From Cryphonectria parasitica EP155 (lineage: Eukaryota; Ascomycota; Sordariomycetes; Diaporthales; Cryphonectriaceae), in NCBI RefSeq assembly GCF_011745365.1, contig NW_024468915.1, positions 3,202,653 through 3,266,652 on the forward strand: 64,000 bases of DNA, written 5' to 3'. Positions within the stretch are counted from its first letter, which is position 1. Each line of letters opens with the position of its first letter. The position numbers and the translations under genes are program-made. Shown piece by piece: positions 1 through 10,385 of the stretch. The notes beneath the pieces were generated by a model. The model was not told where the DNA came from. It did no database searches and was given only the letters and a program-made list of their open reading frames with translations.

Positions 1-2273
1 AGTCAGCGCAGCCGCATACCTCTTGGCCGCCACCAGGGCATTCTGGTCGCCCGAAGCAGCGGCCTGACCCATCGCCGTGATGGCCCTGGACTTGCTGGGC
101 GTATCCACTTCTCCTTCGCCCTTCTTACCATCGTTTGCGTCTGTCCAGGGTTCAATCTCCAAAGTCTTGCTCTGGATCCGGTAGACATCGTCTCCGAGCT
201 TCTTGTACAGGGACTTGTACGACATGAAGGCATCCATCAGCACGTTGGTGTAGATCTGCGCATTCTCATACTGGAGAGGAGAATATTGCGCAGGCTTGAG
301 CGAGACAAAACTTCGCAGGCTCTCGTACTTGGTCAGGATGGCATGTGTTCTCTGCGGGCAGTCGGCAACGAGGCTGGGGAAGCGGGCAGCAGCCTGCATG
401 ACGCTCTGGATGTTCCATGGCTGCTCCATCGGCTTGATGTGGCCACCACCGCACCAGCTCACCTGGATGGTGGTCTCGGTGTTCATCTCCAGGTTGGTCC
501 TGGCGATGCCCACATTGGCCTCTGCGGTGATATCAACTGGGCCAGCTGTCAGAGCGACCTTTGCCTCGGCCTGGATGTCTAGCAGCTTGGCCTTGTTGTG
601 CACTTTCATGCTGATGATGGCGTTGAACTCGCCTCCTTCTTGGAAGCCAGAGATGAAGCTGTCTCCGTAGACCTTGTTGAAGTCATCTGAGCCGATGCCC
701 ACAGAGCGCATGGGATTATAGACAAGGGCGTCTTTGAAGTTGACCGTCTGGTTGACGACCTTGACGGAAATGTAGAAGTTGAGGTCGCTCTCCTTGAACT
801 TGTCCGAATCCACAAACGATCCTCGACCAGAGCCGCCAATCTTGGCCATCTTGACCGAGAGCGCGCCAGAGATGGCCATGTCCTCCGTGACATCGCTGAG
901 CCTGTCGATGAATCTGCTCGAGTATGTGACCGTCTGGCTTGGGCCCCTCGCTCCGCTGGCGTCGAAGTTGTACTTCTCGTCGCTGGTCGCCATGCCTTCG
1001 AACCGATCCGCAAACTGGTTCTGGGCCTTGATCTTGTTGAGGTCCTCGAGGGTCAGCGCATCCTTCTTGGCAGCCACAGCCTCAGCGATGGCCTTCTGGG
1101 CTGCTGCACGGCGCACTGCCTCATATTCCCTCTTCTCCTTGCGGATCTGCCTCTGCTCTTCGCGCTCCTCTGCCTGGCGCTCTCGCTCTTCCTCCCGTGC
1201 CTGGATCTCCAGTTTTCTCTGGTAGTCACGCTGCTCGCGCATGCGTTCCTTCTCCAGCTTAATCATCTCGAGCCTCTCTTGCTTGTCCAGGCGCGCCTGC
1301 TCGAGCTCGACCTCGCCTGCTGGCTTCTGGGCGACAACAACTACATCTTTGGCTCCCCGTTTGGGAATCTCTTTCACCTGAAACTTGGTGGATGGCGCCT
1401 TGGTAGTTCCTGTGTTGCTTGATTTGGCGTTTTCTTGCTTGTTACCGACTGATGAAGAGCGCAGTCGGGACTTGGGACCAGCGGGCTTCTCTGGCTCAGC
1501 AGCAGCCTTCTTTGGGTCGGCTTTTCCTGTGGCAGATGTCGACGTGGCCGCGACGGCCTTGATTGATTCCTCGTCGGCGGGGGCCTCGTCGCCGTCTTCT
1601 GTTGAGGCCTTCTCATCATCTTTCCTAGCTGTGTCGCTGTTCTCGGCTTCGGCCTTCTCTTCAGTGTCGTCGATCTCAGGGGTGTCCTCTTTAGCCACAT
1701 CCACAGCAGACTCGCTTCCACTGCCATCTGCGTCGGCTGTTTCTCCCTCTTCTTCTTTTGAACCAGAATCGTCTGCAGCCTGGGCTTCTGCATCTCCCGA
1801 CGCCTCCTCGGCCGATTCATCTTCATCGCCTGCAGCAGCAACGCCCGCCGCCTGGGCGCCCGCATCGGTCTCCTCAGCAGCAGCATCAGCATCATATCCA
1901 GACTGAGCCTTGGAACTAGAGACAATGGCGTAGTCATCGTCACCTCCTGCAGCCTCCAATAGCTTGGCTGCAGCGACAGGACCTTCTTTGACGACCTCCT
2001 TGATCCTGTTCCAGACACTGGGCTTTCCTGAACTCTCTGCTACAATGCGCATCGTCGTGCCATCGTTTGTGATGACGTTCTCGGCTCTGTTGGGGTCGAT
2101 GACCACGGCATCGTCCACACAGATTTGTTGCGTGTAGGAATTAAATCTGGGGTCTCACGTTAGCCATGGCGTAGTCCTAGAGAAGAAGATCTGGGCACTT
2201 GAGAGAAGGGGAAATTTTCTTACCCTTGCCCAAGCCGCATGGCATTGGTGTAGGGTGCTACGAGCAGAGCCAT
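1..2273 (-). CDS. Large coiled-coil protein with MACPF-like signature (3' end outside window)
   Basis: Partial: at least 732 residues, continuing past the left edge. Exon 1 is 2224-2273 (ATG at 2273, starting MALLVAPYTNAM), intron 2147-2223 (GTAAGA...CCCCAG), exon 2 runs from 2146 to the edge and stays open. Visible parts in order: a conserved-looking N-terminus (residues 1-70); a long acidic Ala/Glu/Asp/Ser-rich low-complexity stretch (about 75-240); a Lys/Arg/Glu/Gln-rich probable coiled coil (about 290-380); then a beta-rich region holding YGDSFISGFQEGG at residues 510-522. That fits the spacing of the MACPF signature Y-G-[TS]-H-[FY]-x6-G-G, with D-S in place of T/S-H. No signal peptide is seen, so an intracellular role is likely. 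The function is unknown and a MACPF fold is an inference. It is divergent from the related gene at 3414. Confidence 0.75.
510..700 (-). other. MACPF-like Y-G-D-x-F-x6-G-G segment of the left-edge gene
   Basis: Read on the minus strand, this stretch encodes VYGDSFISGF followed by QEGGEFNAIISMKV, and then an Ala-rich repeat-like beta segment. Tyr510 is encoded at 667-669. The pattern Y-G-x-x-F-x6-G-G is visible directly. The link to the membrane attack complex/perforin superfamily rests on this spacing and on the paired gene to the right. Confidence 0.5.
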
Positions 2274-2423
2274 CTTGAGACGCTACTATGATTAAAACAA
2301 CAATGAAATGAAATGAACTGGCTTCTGTGGGTGCGGTTGATAAATTGGAAGATTTGTTGTACAAGTATTGGCGCAAAGCAGACTTCAACCACACTCACCA
2401 AGGACGCAAGCAGACATATATAT

Positions 2424-2455
<32 letters not shown>

Positions 2456-3413
2456 TTATTTGTTACTTAGAATGAGTAGGGGTTCGTGGAAAGTGGCCGT
2501 CAGTCACATGCAGAGACTGACCTTGCCTGGTCTAGACATAGATCTTTCAAGAGTCGGCCTGGACCACTCGATCCATGGACGTATAGTCTCAGCCCCATGA
2601 GCTGATAATCTGTGTATGGCTGTTTGGGGTAATTACAGTAGTACGTTTTCATGGTGGAGATGCACCGCAGTGAGGGACTATTGCAACTAGTGTAGAGGTT
2701 CTCAGTTCTCAGGGTCTCGCATCTAGAACATCAAAGGTGATAGGGGTATAGTATCAATTGTTTGGCTGAGCTTAATTGTAACTATCGTGAACTGGAACAG
2801 TGGAATCCGAGCCAAGGCAGTGCGACCACAAGCCAGCCTCTCGGGAGCATCCGTCGAACCTTGGCGGACGCCACAAGCCCCGGGACTAGACCCGCCCGGT
2901 CCTCCGCGTGGTCTTTGCTGTAGGAGCTAACACCCCATCTAGACCTCGTCGTGCAAGGGGACATGGCCAGATGTGCGAGTCTGGAAGCAGATGAATCGTG
3001 TTCAGCTGCGCAGGGAGACCAGCTCAGCTTATGGAGACCTTCGCTTCGATAGTTTCGCTGGCTCTCCAGATCTGCCCAGGTGACCAGTCAACATGAAAAG
3101 CATACTCTTTTCGTGATGGCTTTCCCTCTTGTTGACACGTCTTTGTGATTAGTTACACCAACAAGGCGGTATAGCAATATTTTTTTCTTCGTCTTCTTTC
3201 CCCTGTCTTGCGCTCAGACCTCTTCGTCCTTAGAGGCTAGAACTATTGCATGTTCACATGTAATCGACGAAGCAGAGCTGGCCCCTTTTCCCATAACCTC
3301 GGCGTATTTTCTGTTTGTCCAACTTTGAGCTGCATTCGATGATCAGCCTTGGAGAGAAAAAAATTGGCCATTGGTAATTATGAGTTACAACCGCGTTTGA
3401 ACGGACCGCCATC
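2274..3413. other. Divergent intergenic region between the two MACPF-like genes
   Basis: This 1.1 kb spacer separates the two divergent related genes and presumably holds both promoters. It contains a (CA)n/(TA)n dinucleotide tract at about 2418-2458. No open frame here has codon or splice support. Confidence 0.6.
2418..2458. repeat. TA/CA microsatellite
   Basis: A compound dinucleotide tract: (TA)n, then (CA)n, then (TA)n, ending in TTTATTT. It is in the shared promoter of the two MACPF-like genes. Confidence 0.9.
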
Positions 3414-3846
3414 ATGTCACGAGCAAAAATCCAAGATGATGAATTCGAAGACTGGCTCCAACTAGACAGCCAAGATGAGAACTGGCTCGCCCAGCAGGTG
3501 GCTCTAGGTGTGCCGCTCACCTTACCGTGGAAGAAGGAGAAGGTCAGGCTGGGAACTTGCTTCCAGTCTCGCCTACAGAACGGCAACCCTTGGCTCAAAG
3601 ACAACCCCTTCATCTTGTCGGATCTCTACATGATTCCAAAAACCCTGCGGAGCGAATACGGCAGCACTTCTTCTTTCCATTCGGTCAATACAAGTCGCAA
3701 GTCAGAGACGGGAAATCATCTGAGTCTGGGCTTTGGTATAGGTGTTGGCCTGCCCTTTTTATGTTCTGCGTCTGTCAAGGGAACATATGATGAGCATGTC
3801 CAAAACAATAACGACGTGAGTCAGCCCCAACGCCTGCTCGAAACGG

Positions 3847-3886
<40 letters not shown>

Positions 3887-4537
3887 ACCTTTTTCTTTCT
3901 TACTAACATGAAATATGAAAAATTAAAGTCCGACAAAAGCTCCATTCGTGCCAGTGTTCGGAGTGCTACTGTGCAGCTGGAGCGCAATCCCAGGCTGAGC
4001 CACGAGGCAATGGCAATGCTCAAATACGGCGGAGGATACGAAGCCTTCACAGAGAAATATGGTGATTATTTCGTTTGGGGGTACCGTCTTGGAGGGGATA
4101 CTGGCTTGATGATAAGCAGCAAAAGCTTCTCGACAAAAAAGGACGAGTCGTATGGCATTACTCTCACAGTCGAGGTTCTGCTGATCGAGGTCAGCGAGAC
4201 CTGGACAAAGGATATTCATAGCTTCTCCGCGGGCAAATCAATGAGGCTGGTGGGCTATGATACACTGAGTGATACGAACTGGAACGTTACTACTACCGCT
4301 GAAAGTGGCATCACTGCCTTGGTGGACGGGACCAGGGAGGTCATTTTGGCCTCACAGAATATTCTTGAGAGGACGCTGAAAGAGCTCGAGAAACAAAACA
4401 TGGCAGATGGGGATGACTTGTCTCATGAGCAGTGTGAGTTCTTGACTGGCAGTGGGCTAGCTGTAGAGCTCGTCCTGCTTCCCATGTCTGCACTGAGAGA
4501 TGTAGCCCGCTGGACGACGGAAAAGAATGTAATTTAG
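3414..4537 (+). CDS. MACPF-like YGD-signature protein, 336 aa
   Basis: Exons 3414-3815 and 3929-4537 join in frame (134 + 202 codons). The 113-nt intron has donor GTGAGT, a perfect TTACTAAC branch site and acceptor TTAAAG. The first exon starts MSRAKIQDDEFEDWL. The second contains KYGDYFVWGYRLGG, with Tyr at about residue 178, the same Y-G-D-x-F-x6-G-G pattern as the left-edge gene. The flanking pattern also agrees: a Gly/Ser-rich strand, a Lys-x-Lys/Ser-rich step, then NP about 25 residues before YGD, and a Met/Ile-Ser after GG. No signal peptide or TM segment is visible. It lacks the long acidic and coiled-coil N-terminal part of the other protein, so it looks like a core-domain version. 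The function is unknown. Confidence 0.75.
3848..3885. repeat. T38 homopolymer inside an intron
   Basis: An uninterrupted run of 38 T lies between the donor at 3816 and the branch site at 3899-3906 of the MACPF-like gene. It serves as an extreme polypyrimidine tract, and its true length may be uncertain in assembly. Confidence 0.9.
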
Positions 4538-5031
4538 GAACATGATTGATTAATAAATATAAGTTCATAGCTTTAAGCGTACGGATGTTAATCTGATTCA
4601 AGTAAAAACTCTCCAGCCACAATCCGTGATAGCAGCTGTCTGCTTGTCTACTCATACAGGGCGCATATAAATTGAGTGGGAAGAAAAACATCTGGAGGCC
4701 CATTCTGGGAGGAAATCAACGGATCTGCCCATATTACCATGTGCTAGCTGAGGAGTAGTCTCTTGGTGTCCACCTATCAGTTAAACGTACAGGATGTGAA
4801 TTTTGTAACTAATCATTCAGTTAACATAACTTATGGCTCAAAACCAATTCAAGTTAATCAGTTACAGACAAGAATCACAAAAAAGAGTACATGTCATGAT
4901 ACGTTTGAATTCAACAGCACTTTACAAGAAACACTAATATGATGCAAGATAATCACATACAAATGGGAATTGGCGCCTCTCCACTCTGATGGCATCTCAT
5001 GTGTTATCACGAGCACCGAAAGACAGACAGA
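4538..5031. other. Intergenic, convergent 3' regions
   Basis: This AT-rich spacer lies between two converging genes. It contains only short spurious frames. No RNA gene or repeat is recognised. Confidence 0.6.
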
Positions 5032-5892
5032 TCAAGAGCCTAGGCTCAAGTCGACCCAAAGCGCCCGCATCACCTCCACCGCAACCCATCCCTGCCTGTT
5101 CAAGCCCCCAGCAGAGTCAAAATGGGGCCCGTTATTCTTGAACAGGTCAAGTTGTTGGTGATTCGCGAGCACCTCCCCATTAGGGACACCCGTCTCATAT
5201 GCAGCCGCAGCCACGCCTTTGATGTCCTAGCAAAGCGAGATTATTTAGTACCCAACAGTCAGTAAAAGCTAGTGTTATGGAGAACGTACCCCTTGCTTCC
5301 ACACGCTCTTGAGTATGCAATAGAGGTACTTCTCAATAGGAAGCTGTGGTCTGACATTGTCTTTTTTTCCTTGATCAACCGCCTTTTGAGTTTTCGTTTT
5401 AGCATCGCCCTCAAGGCCCTCGAATTGCTTCTGAGGGATGCTGATCATTGTTTCCGGAACCAAGTGAATCTCTGCAGCCCATTCGGGGTCCCAGGCTGTG
5501 CCCAAGAGAAGATGGTCACAGGCCTTGCTAAGGATCATGGAGACGGACTTGTCGTAAAGTCCCTTCGTTGGCATCTTCTTCCCGGCCAAGGCTTGCAACT
5601 CTTCTGTGCCATGGTTCGGCAGACTCAAGATCAGAGCCGTTCGCATGACACTTGCTGCTGTGGCTTCCACGCAAAACCCTCCCTTGCTGGTGTTGGTGCG
5701 TTTCCAAAGGTAAGCCAGAACTATTTTGGCCTCTAATTTGTGAAATGTAAGCAGATCGTATCATCGCTTAGGGCCTTTGCTTCCACAAAAGAACGTACCT
5801 TCACTGGGAGGATGTTCTGCAGCCCATGCTTTGATCTTGTCGCGCGCAGCCTTCCTCTCCTGCTGCCTCTGGATCATCTTATTGCTCATCAT
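5032..5892 (-). CDS. Orphan hypothetical protein, 243 aa, three exons
   Basis: Exons on the minus strand: 5799-5892, 5290-5732 and 5032-5226. The introns begin GTACGT in both cases and end ATTAG and GCTAG. The join gives 732 nt with consistent phase, ending at a stop at 5032. The start is the first of two tandem ATGs (MMSNKMIQRQQERKAARDK). The N-terminus is basic and amphipathic. The middle contains LLLGTAWDPEWAAEIHLVPE and the C-terminus GWVAVEVMRALWVDL. There is no signal peptide, TM segment or motif that I recognise. It converges on the MACPF-like gene. An alternative start at the second ATG changes only one residue. The identical donors and clean phase make the model credible, but the function is unknown. 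Confidence 0.65.
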
Positions 5893-8322
5893 CTTTCCTT
5901 GCTGATATTGTAAGAGTGTGAAGAATGGGTGCGGCTGGTTGTGAGGGATGATGATTATGAGTAATACGTAGGTGTACTTGCGTCCCTATTTATATCCTCT
6001 TCTCACACTCCACCTCACTGGCTCTTGGAAGTCTTTTGAGCAACTGTCTTTGACATCTTTCAGTAGTTCTGCTTCTAGACTTACAGAGTGGATCCACTAC
6101 ACTCGTGATCAACCCCAGCATATATAGCGTACAGGCCCAGGAGTGTTGATCCCCTGAAAGCCAGTGACAGTGTGCTTGCAGTTCAGCTGAACTTTTTGTG
6201 GAACTACTATTGACATCCTAAACCAGTGCGAAAACCAATCATACCCCACAGCTGTTGTCTCTAGTGCGGATATACCTTGGTCACTGTGTTTCCTGATTTC
6301 TCCTTGCCAAGCAAGTGACCACTTCTACGACGTCTCCCTTCCACCAAAAAGCTGAAGATTGACTTTTTGACTACTGGGCAAGTAGTCATGATCTGACTTT
6401 AACGCTCATTTCAGCTAGCCTCCTAGGCTGCAAGACAAACTAATGAGCCTAGGCCCATGACAGCCAGGGGACATGTGGCGGATTCAACCTCGGAAGCGAG
6501 AAAACAGGGGACTATTATCACATCTTGAATAGGTGGGCTCATCAGCTCTACTTTTGAGATAAGAGACAGGTAGAATACGTCTGTGACATTGTGACAACAG
6601 GCAAAGGCCGAGAGTTCTGTCTTAGCAAGGAGAAGCTAAGGCTCGTCTTGGCCGCTCTGTTCTCTATTGCCTTCTCTTGCAGAAGTTTGCCCGATCATAT
6701 GGAATGATCTATGAGTTGATTATTATGGATCTAGGCTTTCTATTCCTTTCTGGAAGGATGAGGTCACATTTCCCATACCTTGATTAGTCCATGGTTCCCT
6801 CACAGTCTGCCCTTGAGGTTTGCCCGTCACTGACCACTAGCTTCTAATCGCCCTTTAGTTACATCACACTGGCGACTGCGAAGAGAGCTGATTCCCTCTC
6901 CAGTATCAGTAGACACTGCCCTGGCCTCTTCTGTTGGTTATTGGACGGCACAGAGCTCCCAGCAGGGCTAATTGGCAGAGGAATATGCTCCTCTTTATGG
7001 TTGGTCTACGGCAACTTGGAGGTCATTTCCACAGACATGGCTCTGCAAGCCTCGAAGCTGTCGTATGAGAAGCTTTGCTGACCACTCCAAACAATCCCGC
7101 AATGGAGTATCTTGGCTTCTAACATATTCCGCGGACTTGGATTATTTATATTGGAATCTGGTTGGTCAGAGATTGTCCTCTTTGAGCACTGAGCAAAGTC
7201 TGTCAATACGTGTAACACACTGGCTAGTGGTGTGAGTCCTGGGGTGCATATAAAGAGAATCGTCAAATACAGATGATTCTCGATCTTTTTGACGCCCTAG
7301 AGCATGAAATTCTCTCCTCCAGTGTTTGAGGGAACCGTGTTATTCGTTGATTCTTATGTGTAGAACTGCACGTGTGACAGCTGCTGCCACTCTGTCTGCA
7401 AAATTTTGTGTTTTATACAAGGGCTTCTACTCCGTATTGCGCTTGGTGTTGACTAGAACCAGACTCATGTGTCTGCTCATGGTCTATGCAATCACTAGGT
7501 CAGCGGTGGTCTGTGATTATGTCGAGACTGACAACCTTAGAGGCCGCATAGGCTTGACTGAACATGACTGGCCTACAAAATGGCTGGACCATAATCCTTT
7601 TTACTCATGGCCCAAGCCGTGGGTGATCTTATCCCAATGGACAACTGGTGGTCACGCCATGTTTCGTGCCTTCCTGCTGCTAGGTGTCTTCATCGTACTT
7701 ACTTTCTTTTTTCCTGAACGCAAGTCTGACTTCATCATAACTACATACTCGGCTTTTCCACGCCGCCAGACTGACAAGATATTGGGGGTATTTTTCATTA
7801 AGATAGATATTCAATTTCCACTTTAAGTTGGATGCTCAGCAGGCTCAGACTAGGACTTGGCTACAAAGAGCTGATGTCTCAACGGGCAGGAGGGGGGGGG
7901 TGTCAGTTCAATGACTGACATGGAGAGTGAGCGAGGCAGAGTCAGACCAACAAATCTCCTTGTCAGTTGATGTAGACTAATTGTATCTCGAAATTAAGGC
8001 TACTGAAAGTAGTTCACCAGTATTCGCCGTGAGTAAATGTTGCTTACTATTCGTGAATCCCAACCACAGACAATTTGCATCAGCTTCTGGATCACGGAGA
8101 AAAAAAGCCCAAGTCGGCCACTGAACATTCAGTCCCTGTGTCATCTCTCGGACGTTCCTTTTGCGCTGTCTTCTGGGTTGACAGTACTCGTCCTATGATG
8201 TGAAAGCTTAGTTGGCACACTGAAATTGAATTTGATACCAACGGATGGGTGGCTGTCGAGTCCTCTATTGGGGACTGTGGGTGTAGAGAAGGCTTGAAGG
8301 GGGATGTTCCAATTGACAGCTT

Positions 8323-8356
<34 letters not shown>

Positions 8357-8370
8357 ACACACACACACAT
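8323..8370. repeat. (TC)n(AC)n microsatellite
   Basis: A CT dinucleotide tract passes into a CA tract, with one TTT interruption. It is noncoding; the frames across it read only Arg/Glu or Ser/Leu repeats. Confidence 0.85.
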
Positions 8371-10139
8371 TTTCTCTTTTCCCCATGCCTTCTGATTTTC
8401 ATCTTCTTTGCCCTCGTTTTGGTCTTCACATCCACCACCCTCTGCCCACTTGATCTCCTTCCTCAATCTGTGTACCAAATCGACAACTAGATACTGAGAG
8501 GTCCTCACCACTGACTGAACAATTTAAAAGCATACCGAGGGGTGGCGGTCCTATTGGGATCACCACATGCATAGGGTTGAACAGACCCTGAAACACCACC
8601 TTGATATGGTAATTGCTACTTCATATGTGGAGAGTCTTATCGTACGAAACACGTCTAAGCCTTGCTACTATCGTACAAATGTGTGTGGGAGCCAACATTA
8701 TTTCTTTTTAAAAACAAGAATGCCAATACAAATTGGCTTCAGGCTATCACTATAACAACTGTTGCTGTTCACAACCTGCGCTGACGTTTACAAGCGAGAT
8801 GACCCAATTAACAGTTAAAGCGCCCTTCCGGGGGCCGCCGAGCCCCGCCCCGGCGGCTATTCAATGGTAGCATGGGCGCAGATAGAGAGAGAAAACGATG
8901 CCATGCCTACTAGATCTATCTGCGAAATGTCCGAGCAGACCAACGTTTGGGAGCGATGGCGCTACGGCCTCTTTCTGTGTCATCTTCTCCAACTGCGGCC
9001 TGTAGGAAGGTCAAGCTCATCTCGATTACACACATGTTGCTGCCGCGGTTGCATCCCGACGTCGGAATGACCAGCTGGCCACGTCTGAGATGCGGGAGAC
9101 GACCTGGAGGATGGCGCGTCTTGATTGGTAAATTGTCGAGCAGCTGATAGATGACGGTACTTGACCTGCGAGGTCCTTTATGCGGTGTTACCTGGAAGAC
9201 GGGAAAGAAGAAGGAAGAAAAGAAGTAAAAGATATTTACTACACTAGGTTGGGAATAGTCAAACAAAATCCAGAAAGAAACAGAAGCCAAGTCAGTCTGC
9301 AGCGCCTCGAGTCATCACGCGCATTGGGCCTTCTTCCATCTGCGACACGTCAACTCAATTCATGCAGATCGATGATGCTGATGATGAGGTGGCGGCGGTG
9401 GTGGTCTGTGTCGAGTGCCCGAACCCATCCTCCATCCTAGAGAAACAATCAAGATGGAAGAACCGTTGTGTTGACAAGCACGACACCAGATACAAACACA
9501 CATCTAGATACTGTGGTAGGACCTCGGCTTTTGTTTTCAAGTAAAGGATGTAATGACTTCCAGCCAGTAAAAACGGGCCGTACCCATAGCCAAGGATGCT
9601 GACACAGGAGGAACACGGCTCACGGGCGTCAATCTCATGGCCCCCGGTCCTCGGCTGCAGGATTTCGCATCTCGCTCCATCTCGGTACGGAGATGGGATG
9701 GGGTTTGGGTAAATAACTGCTGGGAATGATGTATTAGCGCTTCTGCCATTTGCTGGCTTGCCTCATGAGAGCAAGTATGTAGTGTAGTGCAGTGCAACAT
9801 ATCAAGTAGTAATTACTTTATGTAGTAATTGTGTCGAGCAGGTCGAGGAGCAATGTGGATGGTACACACATACATTTATGGACCATGGTAGCATCATGTA
9901 TGTACATTGTTACTTATTATGCATACATAATCTGACAGGCGTGAGCTCTTGTGGTGGTGTGGATATTTCGTCAGGTCGATTCGATGCATCTTGATCTTTG
10001 TTTTTTTTTCTTTCCCTTTCTTTCCTCCGGGGTTCTCGATTGGTTTTCGGTTGCAATAATCCTTCATGAGCGACATTGTTGAGATGAAAGCGCTCAAGAA
10101 AGCAATTTCAGTGCCTCCTTTTTCTTCTTCTTTTCCTTT

Positions 10140-10385
10140 CTACCCCATTATTCTCTTTACTCCTCTCCCTTTTTGTTTTATTTTTCTTCTTGTTGAATTC
10201 CTCCTTGCCTCACCCCTCCTCCAAATTTGATGAGGTTGGAAGATGGTATCCATTCTCTTTCCTTTCATTCACCTCAAAGAACTATGGGTAATATGGGGTT
10301 GCTCCACTTGGATAAGTCCTGTTCTTTTTTCCTCTCCTTCTTTTCATCTCTTTTTTCTTTCTTTCTTTCTTTCTTTCTTCCCTTT
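10140..10385. repeat. Pyrimidine-rich tract with TTTC repeats
   Basis: Long T/C-rich stretches include a (TTTC)n run near 10355-10382. These are typical of fungal promoter or leader DNA upstream of strongly expressed genes. No coding function is seen. Confidence 0.6.

Noticed and set aside
7326..7826. 166-codon plus frame with two hydrophobic stretches
   Set aside because: No family resemblance, no introns, and it lies in AT-richer stop-filled DNA; a weak membrane protein cannot be excluded.
8916..9290. 124-codon minus frame
   Set aside because: Looks locally codon-like, but no start context, motif or partner exon was found.
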